A DNA stretch of 64,000 nt. Source: Kalmanozyma brasiliensis GHG001 (taxonomy: Eukaryota; Basidiomycota; Ustilaginomycetes; Ustilaginales). Within the stretch, counting starts at the first letter, position 1. Each line of letters begins with the position of its first letter. The notes beneath the pieces were generated by a model. The model did not search any database. It was not told the DNA's origin and was given only the letters and a program-made list of their open reading frames with translations. Location of the stretch: positions 1,426,802 to 1,490,801 of the forward strand of contig NW_015961970.1 of the NCBI RefSeq assembly GCF_000497045.1, written 5' to 3'. Of the stretch, positions 1 to 10,963 are shown one piece after another. Both the position numbers and the translations under genes were made by a program.

Positions 1-87
1 GGCATGACTCCCAGCGGAAGTGAAGTGTGTGTGTGACAAGCATGTGTGCATTGAGGACTCCTCCAAGAAAGACCCGGTTGGGCGAAC

Positions 88-3030
88 CTAGGACGACGCC
101 TCGGCATCCTCAGCAACCAGCCCGACGCGCGCACGCCACAACTCCTCCTTGAGCTTGGTCACCTCGGTCCACATGCGATCCTCCCATTCGAGGCTGTCGA
201 GCTTGTGCAGGTAGATGGCGGTGGGTGGGGGCGGGGCGAGGGTGTACGTCGGTTTGCGGGCGGGGAGCGCCGGGGTGAGGTGGCGACGGGGTGGGATGAC
301 GGGTGGGATGGGGTTGGCGGCGCGGGCGACCGAGCGGGGCGGGAGGGGTGGAGCGATGATACCGGTGGTCGATTCGGAGGGTTTGAGATCGGTGGCTGCG
401 TCGGTGGGCGGTTCGGTTTCAGCAGGTCTTTCTGTTTCGGCAGCCTTTTCGGTTTCGGCCGGCGTGTCGTCGGGCTGGAGGTCGACGTCTTTGGTGACGG
501 GTGAGGATTCGGCGTCGGCAAAGTCGTCGTGGTCCCCCGCGTGGTCCTTGTCGCCGTCGTGGTCGTCGTGAGACGAAGTGTCCGGCGTGTCGTTCTGCCC
601 GTCTGACTTCTCGTTGCTGGACTCCGCCTCGGCGGTGGTCTCGGTCTTGACTTCCTCCTCAACGCTCTCCTTAATCTTTTCTGCCTCTGTCTTGTCGTCT
701 TGTGTCTCCCCATCTGCACCTTTCTCCGCCGTTTCTGCGTTTTCGCCCTTCTCTGCGGTCGCTTCCTCTGCTTGCTCTTCCGGCTTCACTGCTTCCGAGT
801 CGTTGGAGTCAGTCAGCTCCCCATTCTCCGCAGCTACAGCCTTCTCCAGTGTCTCCACCTGCGCACTCTTGGCTGGCTGCACAGCGGCGATCTCCTTGGG
901 CAGATCGAGCGACGACATGCTCCCGCCGACAATCTGCTGCTCCTCGTTGGCAAACTTGCCTTCAATGACCACGGTCCTTTCGAGATGACGGATGAAGCCC
1001 CAGTACTGACAGGCAGCGCGCAAACGCCAGAGGCAGTGCTGCGGGCACAGCAGATAGCGCGTGGAAGAGCTGTCGCCGAGGCGGAAAATGTGTGTGGGGA
1101 CGGGGAGGTGGGCGACCACAATCGCCTCGCTTGCCACGCTCCCTGATGCGTCGGTATCGGGGAATGCCGATGCCGCGTCCCCATCTGCCGCTTTGACGTT
1201 GGTTGAAGATTTCCTGAACGAGCTGAAGAGTCCACCTCGCGAGGGCTTTGGTGTGACGGTGCCAGAATTGGTACCGCTGCTGGACCCGGTGAAGGAGCCG
1301 AGCGCGCCCGCAATGCCACTAGGCACAACAGACGTTCGAGCGCCTGCCTCAGTAGACGAGGCGGTAGCAGCGTTCGCACCGGGCAGAGGAACATTGACGA
1401 TGGAAACGCCACACATGGCACAGCCCGCAGGCGGCAAGTGCGCGTTCTCTCGACGAATTTGATCCTCGTCGATGGTTTGGCTGCCCGAGAAGAGGGGCTC
1501 GATGAGGAGGTTGCCATCGAGAATAGCTGTGTTGACGGAACGCCTGCTGAGCCAGTTGAGCCCAGGAGCAAAGTCGAGTCGCAGACACGGCTCGATATCT
1601 TCTTCTTGTGATCGCTTGATGAACGGTAGCGACAGCTGGTTCGGCAGGGAGACGAGATTCTCGACGTTCGCGGGAAGTGTCGGATGGTCACGGTGTCGGC
1701 CGACGCCGGCGATGGCGAAAGGCGAGCTTGTTGCTATCGCACCGCCAAGCCCTTGACTGTACGACGAAGCCACAGCTGTTGTCGCTGAGCTATTCGCCGG
1801 TTGCTGAATCGCTGGCGAAGCGGTCCGTGGCGTCGGCGTGCCATTCAGCGACTCACGGCCAGCGTGAGGGGTGAGCGGATAGCTCCAGAATGGCGTGAGC
1901 TGCTTGCGAATCTTGCGAAGATGGGCGATGAAGGCACGGAATTCTTGGTAGGGCACAATGTTGATGATAAGGCGAGCTTCCGCGGCGAGATCAACGGTGG
2001 GTTTGTGTCTGCGCTCCTGCGTTGCTGTTCGCTGAGAGATGGATCGAGCCAGCGATGATGATTTGAGACGGTGGAAGCTGGCTGCTTCGCTCTCCACAGA
2101 GACGATGGATGCGCTGTCGTCGCCGCTCTTCTTTGAGGCTGCACTACCCTGCTGCAGCTTCTCCACTTGGCGTTGCAAATCGGTGAGCACCTTTTGCTGC
2201 TCGAGCATGATGCCTTCGGTGTCCTTGAGGCGCTCCTCCATGTTGACACTCTTCTCTTCAGCCCTGGCACGAGAAAGTCGCTCGACGGCCACCATCTTGT
2301 TGGCCTCGCTGAACAAGCTCGAGCTGAGTTCGTCCAGCTCGGCTTCGATCTTGCTCTTGTCGCTCTCGGCTTGACCTCGCTGTGCGGTCTCTTCGATGAC
2401 TCGATCCATCATCCTCTGCATTTCGCTGCTGACGTGCGCCTTTTCGACCAGCAGGCCGGTGTCTAGGGCAGCAAGATGCTCGGCACGCTCCTTTTCGAGC
2501 TCCTTGATCTTGGTCGACATGCTGGCCAGGCGCTCTTGTGCCTCGGAATAGTCATCCTCGAGGTCAGCGATGCGGTTGAAGGACTTGACGAGCTTGTCAT
2601 TTAAGCCAGCAACCTGATTGCCCAAGTCCTTGACTTGAGCTTGGAGCTCTTCGACCGACATCTCCTGCGATGGCGCGGCGTCTGATGCGTCTGTTGTAGC
2701 CGGAGCAGAGTCCGTATTTGACTCTGCCGATGGCGGGAGCTGAGACTGCGGACGAGATTCGCTTTGGCTGAAGATGGCTGAGGCGGCAGAAGCACGCTTC
2801 AGTGCCGCAGACTCTTCGCCCTCCTTCGCATCACCGCTACTGGCCGTGCTCTTTGCAGCAGCATCGCTTGAAGACTCTTCCCCGAGCACTTTGTCAGGGT
2901 CGGCCTCGTCCGCCAAGATCGAGTCGGGATCCGTCCGTTGCAGCTGTGATTCGGGAATGGCGCCGTCGTCGGATGCCTCCGTCTTGCTGTCGTCTTGACG
3001 CTCTGGCTCCGCACCGGATGCTGCCGACAT
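88..3030 (-). CDS. sec2: Sec2-type Rab guanine nucleotide exchange factor
   Basis: The 980-residue protein has a long coiled coil at about residues 125-295 containing SLFSEANKMV (238-247). That motif is typical of the Sec2/Rabin8 exchange domain, which activates the exocytic Rab (Sec4/Rab8) on secretory vesicles during polarised growth. The first 120 residues are acidic and disordered. A downstream region has a CAMC pair near residue 536 and CPQHC near 661, so it may bind zinc; it is followed by a Glu/Lys-rich stretch and a proline-rich tail with PPLPPR and PPRRH, possible SH3 ligands. The ATG at 3028-3030 opens the frame and no intron is needed. It is divergent from the unknown gene at 4055. 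Family assignment rests on the coiled-coil motif; the exact Rab partner is inferred. Confidence 0.85.
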   Translation of the reverse strand: MSAASGAEPERQDDSKTEASDDGAIPESQLQRTDPDSILADEADPDKVLGEESSSDAAAKSTASSGDAKEGEESAALKRASAASAIFSQSESRPQSQLPPSAESNTDSAPATTDASDAAPSQEMSVEELQAQVKDLGNQVAGLNDKLVKSFNRIADLEDDYSEAQERLASMSTKIKELEKERAEHLAALDTGLLVEKAHVSSEMQRMMDRVIEETAQRGQAESDKSKIEAELDELSSSLFSEANKMVAVERLSRARAEEKSVNMEERLKDTEGIMLEQQKVLTDLQRQVEKLQQGSAASKKSGDDSASIVSVESEAASFHRLKSSSLARSISQRTATQERRHKPTVDLAAEARLIINIVPYQEFRAFIAHLRKIRKQLTPFWSYPLTPHAGRESLNGTPTPRTASPAIQQPANSSATTAVASSYSQGLGGAIATSSPFAIAGVGRHRDHPTLPANVENLVSLPNQLSLPFIKRSQEEDIEPCLRLDFAPGLNWLSRRSVNTAILDGNLLIEPLFSGSQTIDEDQIRRENAHLPPAGCAMCGVSIVNVPLPGANAATASSTEAGARTSVVPSGIAGALGSFTGSSSGTNSGTVTPKPSRGGLFSSFRKSSTNVKAADGDAASAFPDTDASGSVASEAIVVAHLPVPTHIFRLGDSSSTRYLLCPQHCLWRLRAACQYWGFIRHLERTVVIEGKFANEEQQIVGGSMSSLDLPKEIAAVQPAKSAQVETLEKAVAAENGELTDSNDSEAVKPEEQAEEATAEKGENAETAEKGADGETQDDKTEAEKIKESVEEEVKTETTAEAESSNEKSDGQNDTPDTSSHDDHDGDKDHAGDHDDFADAESSPVTKDVDLQPDDTPAETEKAAETERPAETEPPTDAATDLKPSESTTGIIAPPLPPRSVARAANPIPPVIPPRRHLTPALPARKPTYTLAPPPPTAIYLHKLDSLEWEDRMWTEVTKLKEELWRARVGLVAEDAEASS

Positions 3031-4054
3031 GATGGGAGAAGGGTCGTCTGGACCTCACAGCTGAGTCGGAAAGAGCGATGGTGAAGCCCACTTTGCTGCG
3101 CCAACAGGACTCTGTCGGAAGGGAAGCGCTCAAAGCAGCGTGTGATGTCACGAAGGGAGGGATGGTGATGTGACCACTCCAAGGTGGTGTGACACAAACG
3201 AGTGAGAAAGGTCAACCTTCTCACGCGCCTCGTGATCCAGCGATTTGGCTTTGCCGGTATTCCTTCCGCTACCTGAACCCTTTCGGAAGAGCCGAAAGCG
3301 AGCACAGCTTTCCCGGTGTGGCTTTCCGGTCAGTTCGTCCTTCGTTCCGTCGTCTTGCTGAGTTGCTGAAAGTCACTTCCTCGCTCAGGCCGAATCGGAC
3401 CTGCTGGTTGCTGAAGTTGTCTTGACGCACGTATGCATGAGAATGGTGTGAAAGGCGCAAAAGAGACTCGTGACCTGTGCTTCCGTTTTGCTGAGAATTC
3501 GCACACGCACGCATACACGCAGCCGGTGCAGCTTCCGAGCACGCGCCAACACTCAGAGGGCGTAGCGGAAGTGACACTTTTAGCGATCTTTCGAGCTCGA
3601 CCCGACCCTTCTCACTCTACTGCACTGTCAAGACAGCTGACCCCGCACTTTCGATCTTGCCTTCTTCCTAGAGCTATCAGCGCATCGTTCAGCGGCTCGA
3701 GAGCTGGTCCTTCTACCGTCCCTCGCCCTCTCTTCGCGTCGCACATCGTCCATCTCGCCGGACGCTTCATCTCGGTGCAAGCCCAGGAGTGTTAGTCTCA
3801 GCCGAAAACCAATCGCCTTCAGCGATTGAGCCGACGATCAGCAAGCTTCGCCCCACATCAAACAGCTCCTCGCTGGGCAGTGGCTCGATCGTCCTCAACC
3901 TCAGGAAGGCAACCTCAGTAAACCTTGCTGTTGACGACGTCCGGACCGCACAAAAGATCTCGACGCCAAGCGCAGCGCTGATCAGCTCAACGAGATCCAG
4001 AGGATCCTCACAACGCGGTCTGCGCAACGACCACGCCGAATAGCCGTCTCCGTC
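3031..4054. promoter_or_regulatory. Divergent promoter region, sec2 / unknown gene
   Basis: This 1 kb lies between two genes transcribed away from each other and must hold both promoters. The right half (about 3580-3790) is pyrimidine-rich, as expected of a transcript leader for the gene at 4055. The frame of that gene stays open upstream of its ATG from 3935, after a TGA at 3932-3934, but contains no ATG. No clear TATA box or known operator was seen. Confidence 0.4.
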
Positions 4055-5677
4055 ATGTCGAGCGACAGGGCCGTGCCAGTGCCCAAGGCAGGTGCTAGCC
4101 TGTCGGAACGAATCGCTGCCTTACAGAGAAAGACATCGAATACAGCGCGGACCAACAACCTCTCGCCACCAGCTACATCAGCCTCATCCGGGTCAGGCAG
4201 GCTCAGCCCTGGCGATAGTCCATCGCGATCGCCATCGGGAGGATCCGGCATCAACGCCGTGCGCGATCGAATCGCCAAGTTCCAGTCGAGCGATGAGAAG
4301 CCCGTCATGCCCAGGAGCTCTTTTGGTTCACCTGCACCCAACCCGGATCTACGCAACGCGCGGAGTCAATTTCCTGGCGCGAGCGCCGTCAAGGGGACGG
4401 GAGCATGGGGAGAAGGCGTATTGCGACCACAGATGACGGGCGGCGTGTGGCTTGGCGCGGGTGCTGGTGGAGGATGGGGCGATCCCGGATCGGCGTCACT
4501 TCGTCCTCAAATGACTGGCGGCGCTTTCCTTGGCAATGGTGCGCCTCGTGCATCGAGCTTTGGCGCATCGCGTCGAGGAGTTTCGGAGAACATCATGCAC
4601 GGCTCAGGACGCGATGCCTTTGCTGATCTCGACGATGACCTCGTCCTGACCGGCCGAAATCGCCCGCACACACCAGAAGGATCTACGAAAGAGCAACTTG
4701 CCAGCGGCGCCGCTGCAAGCAATGCTGCCGACGTGCTGCCCACCTTGCCGGATACTCCAACGGCAGAGATCGACCTTGAAAAGATCCACGCGAGCTCCGG
4801 TCTTCCTGAAGCAGCGCCTCCAGCTACGATGCCTGAGTTTCCAGAAACACCCTCCTCAGCGCCGAAGGACGCCACCAAGATCAACAACGCATTCGACAAC
4901 GCCGATGCTACCCCCGACACCTCGATCGAGATTGGCATTCATGGACGATCGGCCGATGAGGTCGAACGCATCCGTCAACGAGCGCACGACCTGCAGATCT
5001 CCGAGGAATCGGAGACAGCCGTTGACGACGACGAGCCCTGGATCGCGCCACCACCGGCAGACTTGGCCGGACAGATCCCGAAACCCATCGACACCAGCGA
5101 GCTTCTGGCTGCTCAGAAAGGAGCGCCGAAAGATGACGATCAGGAGCCATGGGTTCAAGGGTATGGCAAGCCGGCCGTCGACCGCGACCTCGAGTCGTCT
5201 ACACTGTCGGCGAGCTCACAGAGCACGCTTCCACCCGCCGACTACTCGGCTACCGGGTCGCTACCAGAGCGTGCCCAAGTCGAGCGAACAGATTCGGGTC
5301 GCGTCGATCCCTTGGACCCAGCAGCGCACGTTGTTCGCGGGCCAGGATTGCTCGTACCTCGTGACGAGATTGCGGAAGCGCGAGATCTCGGCCCTGATGC
5401 TGTCAAGGCACCCCTGGCACTGTCTCCTCCTTCTCCGCCGAAGGCAAGCGACCCGGTCTCCCCGCTTTCGAGCACGAATGGTAACACAACGGCGACCTCA
5501 GCAGCAGAGAAGGCGCGACAAGCCGTCGCTATGGGCCGTACCAAGTCTCAGTCGCAACGTTTGCGACGTCCACCGCCGGGCACCATGCTGTCGGCTGCAG
5601 ATCTGGACGCCAGCGACGACGAGTACGAGCCGGGCTGGGCGAGCGTCACCAGTGTCATGTCTTCATCGCGCTCATAG
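4055..5677 (+). CDS. Unknown disordered proline/serine-rich protein
   Basis: I do not recognise this 540-residue protein. It is low-complexity and rich in Ser, Pro, Ala and Asp, with no membrane segment. Two short helical motifs occur near the N-terminus (SLSERIAALQRK and VRDRIAKFQ), the kind of short peptide often used for protein binding. An internal duplication, LRPQMTGG, occurs twice about 25 residues apart, each copy followed by a Gly-rich stretch. Acidic DDDEPW-type and DDQEPW-type patches sit in the middle. The ATG at 4055 is the first in frame, but upstream codons back to 3935 also read like coding sequence, so an unseen 5' exon is possible. A role as a scaffold is only a guess. Confidence 0.7.
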   Translation: MSSDRAVPVPKAGASLSERIAALQRKTSNTARTNNLSPPATSASSGSGRLSPGDSPSRSPSGGSGINAVRDRIAKFQSSDEKPVMPRSSFGSPAPNPDLRNARSQFPGASAVKGTGAWGEGVLRPQMTGGVWLGAGAGGGWGDPGSASLRPQMTGGAFLGNGAPRASSFGASRRGVSENIMHGSGRDAFADLDDDLVLTGRNRPHTPEGSTKEQLASGAAASNAADVLPTLPDTPTAEIDLEKIHASSGLPEAAPPATMPEFPETPSSAPKDATKINNAFDNADATPDTSIEIGIHGRSADEVERIRQRAHDLQISEESETAVDDDEPWIAPPPADLAGQIPKPIDTSELLAAQKGAPKDDDQEPWVQGYGKPAVDRDLESSTLSASSQSTLPPADYSATGSLPERAQVERTDSGRVDPLDPAAHVVRGPGLLVPRDEIAEARDLGPDAVKAPLALSPPSPPKASDPVSPLSSTNGNTTATSAAEKARQAVAMGRTKSQSQRLRRPPPGTMLSAADLDASDDEYEPGWASVTSVMSSSRS

Positions 5678-5839
5678 TCGATCTGCAATCGGACACTTGA
5701 TCAATCTCATGCCTGTGCGACTGTTAACCCATCAACCATGCCATTGTCTGACGAAGCAGCGGAGCGAGTCTGTATCGTACATCGGTACGGCCGTGTCGAT
5801 CGTGAATTTGAGCTTATCCCTTACCACCATCCCACCGAA

Positions 5840-6913
5840 TTACAACCGACTGGTCAAATCATGAGCATCGATCCCCTCATACGCAATTGAATACACCGCC
5901 TTGAAGAGCGGATAATCATCCACCTTGCCCCTAGCCGCCAACAACTCGTGTACTTCCCTCGCCGTCTCGGTTCCCTGCAACTTCTGCCCGTTCAACAGCT
6001 CTTTTTCCAGTTGATCAAACGGTTTGCCCGTCTTCACGAATGCTTCGGCGCACTTCCTGTTCCTGCCACCCAGACACGTGGTGATGAGATCCGCCACGCC
6101 GGCGCTCGTCTCTGTGAACGTCTCGGGTTTTACACCGTCGAAGAACTCCTCGCTGAACCTCTTCATCTCCATGAGCCCAATGCGCATCACTGCGGCTTTC
6201 GCATTATCTCCCCAGCCCAACCCGTCCGTAAAACCAGCTGCGATGGCAACCACGTTCTTGAGAGCACCACACAGGCTGACACCAGCAACATCCTCGATGA
6301 TCCCCACTTTGAACGTAGGCGTGTCGAAGAGTTTGAAGAACAGCTCGGCGTTTTCCCTCCCCTTTGCATCCGCGCGGTGACCGATTGTAGTCTCGCTAAA
6401 CTTGTCCTGTGCAACCTCGTTGGCGATGTTCGCTCCGCTCAGAGCGGAACAACTGATACCTAGCGCTTCTTGGATGACGTCAGCAAAGATGCTGATCTTT
6501 CCATTTTTCACTTCGACACCTTTGATCATCGAGATGGCGTGTGCGTTGGGATCGACCTTCCCCGCAAGCTGCTTGCAGACCGAATGGATGAACTGATGCG
6601 GTAGGACAAAGACTAGCATCGTAGCCCCCTTGACTGCGTCCACCGGGTCTGGGTTCGCAACGACATTTTCCGGCAGCGCACACCCAGGTAGGTATTTGGG
6701 ATTCTCGTGCGTCTCGTTGATCACCTTCGACAGCGGTGTGCCTTTGTAGTCCTCTTCGAAGACGTACATCTGCACCTCGGGGTGGAAGACGTCCGAATGG
6801 CGCTGGGTGTTCTGACCGGCAATGCGCGCGATAGCGGACCCCCAGTTGCCCGAGCCTACAATGGCCACTTTGTGCTTCTTGCCCGAAGACGAGCTGGAGG
6901 AGGAAGACGACAT
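5840..6913 (-). CDS. gpd1: NAD-dependent glycerol-3-phosphate dehydrogenase
   Basis: The 357-residue enzyme reduces dihydroxyacetone phosphate to glycerol-3-phosphate with NADH, feeding glycerol and lipid synthesis and osmotic adaptation. The Rossmann motif GSGNWGSAIA lies near residues 16-25. The catalytic and substrate-binding half is clear (GALKNVVAIAAGF, GLGWGDNAKAA, CLGGRNRK). The length is normal for the cytosolic fungal enzyme. The N-terminus is a run of serines instead of a mitochondrial presequence. The last three residues are SRL, a recognised variant of the type 1 peroxisomal targeting signal, so part of the pool may be imported into peroxisomes. The ATG at 6911-6913 is the first in frame. 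Confidence 0.95.
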   Translation of the reverse strand: MSSSSSSSSSGKKHKVAIVGSGNWGSAIARIAGQNTQRHSDVFHPEVQMYVFEEDYKGTPLSKVINETHENPKYLPGCALPENVVANPDPVDAVKGATMLVFVLPHQFIHSVCKQLAGKVDPNAHAISMIKGVEVKNGKISIFADVIQEALGISCSALSGANIANEVAQDKFSETTIGHRADAKGRENAELFFKLFDTPTFKVGIIEDVAGVSLCGALKNVVAIAAGFTDGLGWGDNAKAAVMRIGLMEMKRFSEEFFDGVKPETFTETSAGVADLITTCLGGRNRKCAEAFVKTGKPFDQLEKELLNGQKLQGTETAREVHELLAARGKVDDYPLFKAVYSIAYEGIDAHDLTSRL

Positions 6914-8040
6914 TGCTGCGGTTTGAACGGTGGTGAGACGGGGTAGCGTGAGACGCTGGTAGTGAGACCTTGTTAAAGCGGTGAGGTAGGAGCGTGACCC
7001 TGCAAGTCGAGCCTGACGCAGGAAGAACGTGCCGAGTGTCGACAGAATGGTGGACGTCGTGCAGGTGTTGCAAGCTTGCCCGTTGCAGATGGTGCCAATA
7101 GTGAAGCGCCTCGGAAGATGCTTCTGCTGCAGAAGTGCTTGGCGATCCCAACGGCTATGCGGAGCGAATGTGTGTGTAGAGCTTAAACCACTGGTGATGT
7201 CGTCGGTGATGATGGTGAGAGAGCAGAATCGATGAAATCAATCAATCAGCTTGCTCAGATGCAGTTAGGCCGGAGAACTGCCGCTGCTGCTCTGTCCCAA
7301 ATTTTCGATGCAGGGCTCGCGAGCGGACCGCTTTTCGAAGAGAGAGGGTCGCCGCAAGGGGAAAGTCGTTGCTGCTGGTCAGGTGGAGGGAAAAATTAGA
7401 GCTTGCCCCGTGCTCGCCTGGCTGGGCGCCAAAAATCGATTTGGGAGAAATTTGGCTCTCGCCAGACCAGATTTGGCACAGCACAGCGCGATGCGATTTG
7501 ATGGCAACGAAACAGATCTGAAGCTTGATCTATGATACAAGATCGTGTTCCTGAGCCCCCAAAAGTGGTTTCGAGCGCCTGTCGATGGTCGTGCTTCACC
7601 ATTGCGTCCCCACGTCGCCTTCGGGCGCGAGGCGATGTCGAAGGATCTCAAACCTGCTCGCCCGGATGCCAGACCACGCACCGCCGGTGAAATCAACGTT
7701 GAAAGGTCGCGGTGAAACTTTTCAAGACCCTTCTTGCCCTGAAACTCGCACATGGCGATACGCGCTCTCACGTCGCTTAGCTGTCAAACGAATCTGTTCG
7801 GGCTAGTCCGGGGCCCGTCTGACAGCTCACACATGGCAGTTGCATCCGCTCCGGCCTTTTCTATCGCCGGCGAGAAGACTTCGCATCAGGCAAGAAACAA
7901 GGCTCGATGCTGGAAAGCGTGCTCATGCATTCAGATCATTGGTCAACTACACACCCGGCCTGACGCCTTGTCGGTAAAAGGCCCTGACTGACACGGACGA
8001 TCGGCATGCATTACTACGAATCAGCTACAAGAATGGACGT
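6914..8040. other. Intergenic region upstream of gpd1
   Basis: This 1.1 kb contains the gpd1 promoter on its left side and the region beyond the rcc1 stop codon on its right. I found no convincing gene, RNA or repeat. The short open frames on both strands lack homology or good start contexts. Confidence 0.4.
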
Positions 8041-10021
8041 TCAGTCGTCCTGAGGAGGCTTGACAGCAATGGCCAGCGAGTGCTGACCTGCCGTCGCAGC
8101 GGCCATGATGCGCCAAGCACCGGGCTGACCGGGCATGGCAATCGCTGTGGGCGTGTCCTTGCTCTGGTTGCCTCCAACATCCTCTGCCGGGTGTCCGAGT
8201 GCATCATCCGAAGTCGTACCCCACGAGTAGAGCGTGCCGTCGGCTGCCAGAGCAAGGGTGAAGCGCATACCAGCGCTGAGGGCGACGATCTTGGTCTTGC
8301 CATCCGTAGTCTTGGCCGACTCAGGTGCCCACGAAGGCGGCGCCGGGAACGGCACGAGTGTCGGCTCGCGAACGACAATCGGGCTGGCTGCGGTAGCGCC
8401 TTTCAGTGCTGGGTGGCCGGCTGGGAGACCGAGCTTGCCCTCGTCGCTGTCACCGCAGATGTAGACCTCGCCGTTGGCCAGCAAGAATGCCGTGTGGAAG
8501 TTGCCGCCGACGATCTGCACGACCTCAGCGCCATTGTGACGCACAGGACTGAGCGCGGCAATTCCGTGGGGAGTAGCGATCTTCGATGCTTTCAATCCGG
8601 TTCCCGTCTGTCCCTTGGTGTTCAATCCCCAACCGACCACCTTGCCGCTCTTCTCGACCGCAAAGCCGTTGGTCAAACCGCAAAAGATGCGCTTGCACTC
8701 TCCGAGCCCCACCATGGGCGTAGGTGTGAGATCGCACTCCTTCGGTGCCTCACCTGTGAAGTTCTGAGATACCCTGCGCGGGTTCGAGCTTCGTCCGAGC
8801 TGGTAGCACGTGTTGGTGCCCCACGAGTAGACCTTGCCCTTGAGCGTGAGAGCAAGGAAGTGGTTCTCACCTGCTGCCACTGCCGCGAACGTCTCGTTCT
8901 CAATGCCTGGCAATGCGATGGGGTACCACTGCTCCCTGTTGCGGCCTGGAGCATCCGAATCAGCAAAGCAAACGCGTCCCTCGCCATCCTTAAAGTAGCC
9001 CCACGAGCGCAGTCGTCCATGATCGTCGAGAACAGCACCTGCGGCGTCCGCCGATGCAGCTCGCGTCGCGCGGTACTTTTCGACGGTGCCCTCCTTGCCG
9101 TCGATGGGGTTGATGCCTTTTCCAGAGGGTGAGAGACCCTCGACAGGAGCAAAGTTGAAGTACGACTCTTCTGCGTCACCAGCCGGTCCGCGGTGCTTGC
9201 GACCGAGTGTGCCGTAGTCCTCCGCACCCGAAGTCAAGATACGACCGAGGCTGTCAATCATGACCGAGTGCATACCACCACCGACAATGATCTCGATACC
9301 TCCTTCGCCAAAGTCGCCGTCATCAATCTGCAACGAGATTTCCTTGTTGCCGAAAGGCTTTGGCTTGTTGAGCTTGTTCGGCTTGTCATCCTCGGGAGGC
9401 CCAACACCGAATTGACCAGCGTCACCTGACCCCCAGACGAAGAGTTTACGGGGCAGCACATCGCCTTTGCCACTCGTGGTCTGAGTACCGACGGTGACTT
9501 CGACAGCGATGCCTTCCGCTACGTCGTCGGCGTGAACCGGCTGAATCGGTCTCGGAACGGAGTTGATGGGGCCGGCCGGAGTAGGCGCACGTCGACTGCG
9601 CTTGATGGGGCGAGACGTGCCGTCGGCCATCTCGATATCGCTCTGGGATTCATTGAGAGATGCGCGTCCTTTTGTGCTTCGCTTTTTGACATCGGGGAGG
9701 GGAGCGGCAGCGTCCTTTGCCTCGTCGTCGTCGTCCTGAAGCTCGTCTTGCTCCTCTTCGACCTCCTTGGCTCGTTTGGTTCCTCGCTTGGCAGCTGAAG
9801 CGCTCGATGCTGCTTGAGGCTTTGCGACGCCGTTTGCTGCTGGCTTCTTGGTCTTGTCTGAGGAGGTGGCCAAGGAGGTCCGCCTGCTCGCCGGCTTTGA
9901 AGCCCTGGATTGAGCTAGCATCCCAATGTCGGTGCAGAGCAGAGTGAGGAAGAGGTCAGCAATGGCGGACGAAGATAGTCTACAGCATGGGACATGCCGT
10001 TCACTTACGTTTTGGTGCCAT
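8041..10021 (-). CDS. rcc1: RCC1, Ran guanine nucleotide exchange factor (two exons)
   Basis: RCC1/Pim1/Srm1 loads Ran with GTP on chromatin and so drives nuclear transport and spindle assembly. The protein (628 residues) has a basic, disordered N-terminus, then the seven-bladed propeller with repeated glycine-rich blades (FVWGSGDAGQFG, VYSWGTNTCYQLG, VVGWGLNTKGQTG, LYSWGTTSDDALG). Exon 1 is only 13 nt (10021-10009), encoding MAPK plus one base. A GTAAGT donor at 10008 and a TAG acceptor at 9917-9915 define an intron of 94 nt, and exon 2 runs 9914-8041. Splicing gives MAPKPQSRASKPASRR, which explains the lack of a good ATG in the longer open frame. The propeller carries inserted loops, so it is longer than animal RCC1. 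Confidence 0.9.
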
Positions 10022-10496
10022 CTCGGGTTGCCAGTATGGATGCGAGAGATGCTTTGGTGGACAGGAAGAAAGAGGCGCGGTGACAGGTTAGTTGGTGTGT
10101 GCGTCGGAACGTGACCCAACTTGTTTCTTCCAAAGAAGCACAGCGCATCAAAAATTAGCGGACATGTTCGATTTTTGGCCAAGCGGCCTCCACACGTGAC
10201 GCCCGACGCGCAGCGCTACAGGCTGAGACCCTGAGTGTGTTGGTTTCTGGTGCTGGGCGTAGCGGAACTTGAGTGACGAAGCTGAGATCTAGACCCTTGC
10301 CTTGATGGTGTCGCAGCCATCTGTCGGCAAATGAGCCTTCGCTTAGGCGCTCTTGCAGCCCGCGGTAGAGTCTGAGCTGATCACCGCTTCAGCCTTCGTG
10401 ATGACCGCCTCGAAAGTACTTAAAGGGAAGCGATGCGTTTCGCCAGTGCTTCTCTCTTAAAACTTGTCTTCGTCAATCAGCCACAGCATCGCTAAC
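10022..10496. promoter_or_regulatory. Divergent promoter, rcc1 / con-6-like gene
   Basis: About 475 bp separates the RCC1 start from the small CON-6-like gene. It should contain both promoters. I saw no unambiguous TATA box or repeat. Confidence 0.35.
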
Positions 10497-10963
10497 ATGA
10501 CATATCGTCCACACAAGCATATCCCCGACAAGGAGCGAGTCATCGCTGGCTACGTCGTAAGTAGCAGCTTACAGAAATCACGCGCCAGCTAAGCAATCGG
10601 ACGATGCTGACCTCTTTGAGCCTCTTTCGGAACATGTCCACATCTCTCCTGCTGCAAAATTGTACAGTCTGCGCTCAATAACCCAGCCACCACGAGCGAG
10701 GGCAGAGCGCATGCTCGCAAGCAGCTTCTCATGGTATGTTTGTCCTGGCTAGGCCCTTTCGATATCGTAGCGCGAGTTACAGTATTTGGGCCGCTTTTTG
10801 ACGCCTCGCTTTCTGTGTTCTGTTTTTTTTTGAACGTCCTTTTGGACCGCGCTGACCTCGTCCTCTACATCAGAAAGGACATGTCAAAGATGCCTTCTTC
10901 TCAACAAGCATCGATACCCGCATTCGACGAGTGCTTGGTCTAAGGGCCAAGCGCAGACATTGA
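10497..10963 (+). CDS. CON-6-type conidiation/stress small protein (three exons)
   Basis: This short gene is visible only after splicing. Exons are 10497-10556, 10668-10733 and 10874-10963, all joined in phase 0, with donors GTAAGT and GTATGT and acceptors ACAG and TCAG. The 71-residue product contains ERVIAGYVSALNNP followed by a Ser/Glu stretch and HARKQLL. This resembles the conidiation-protein-6 family pattern, in which a GYKA-ISNPNVS block is followed by a helix ending in A-x-x-x-L. Such proteins accumulate in spores or stressed cells, and their molecular role is not known. The tail is basic (RAKRRH). The coherent frame over two introns supports a real gene; the family call is from pattern resemblance. 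Confidence 0.75.
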
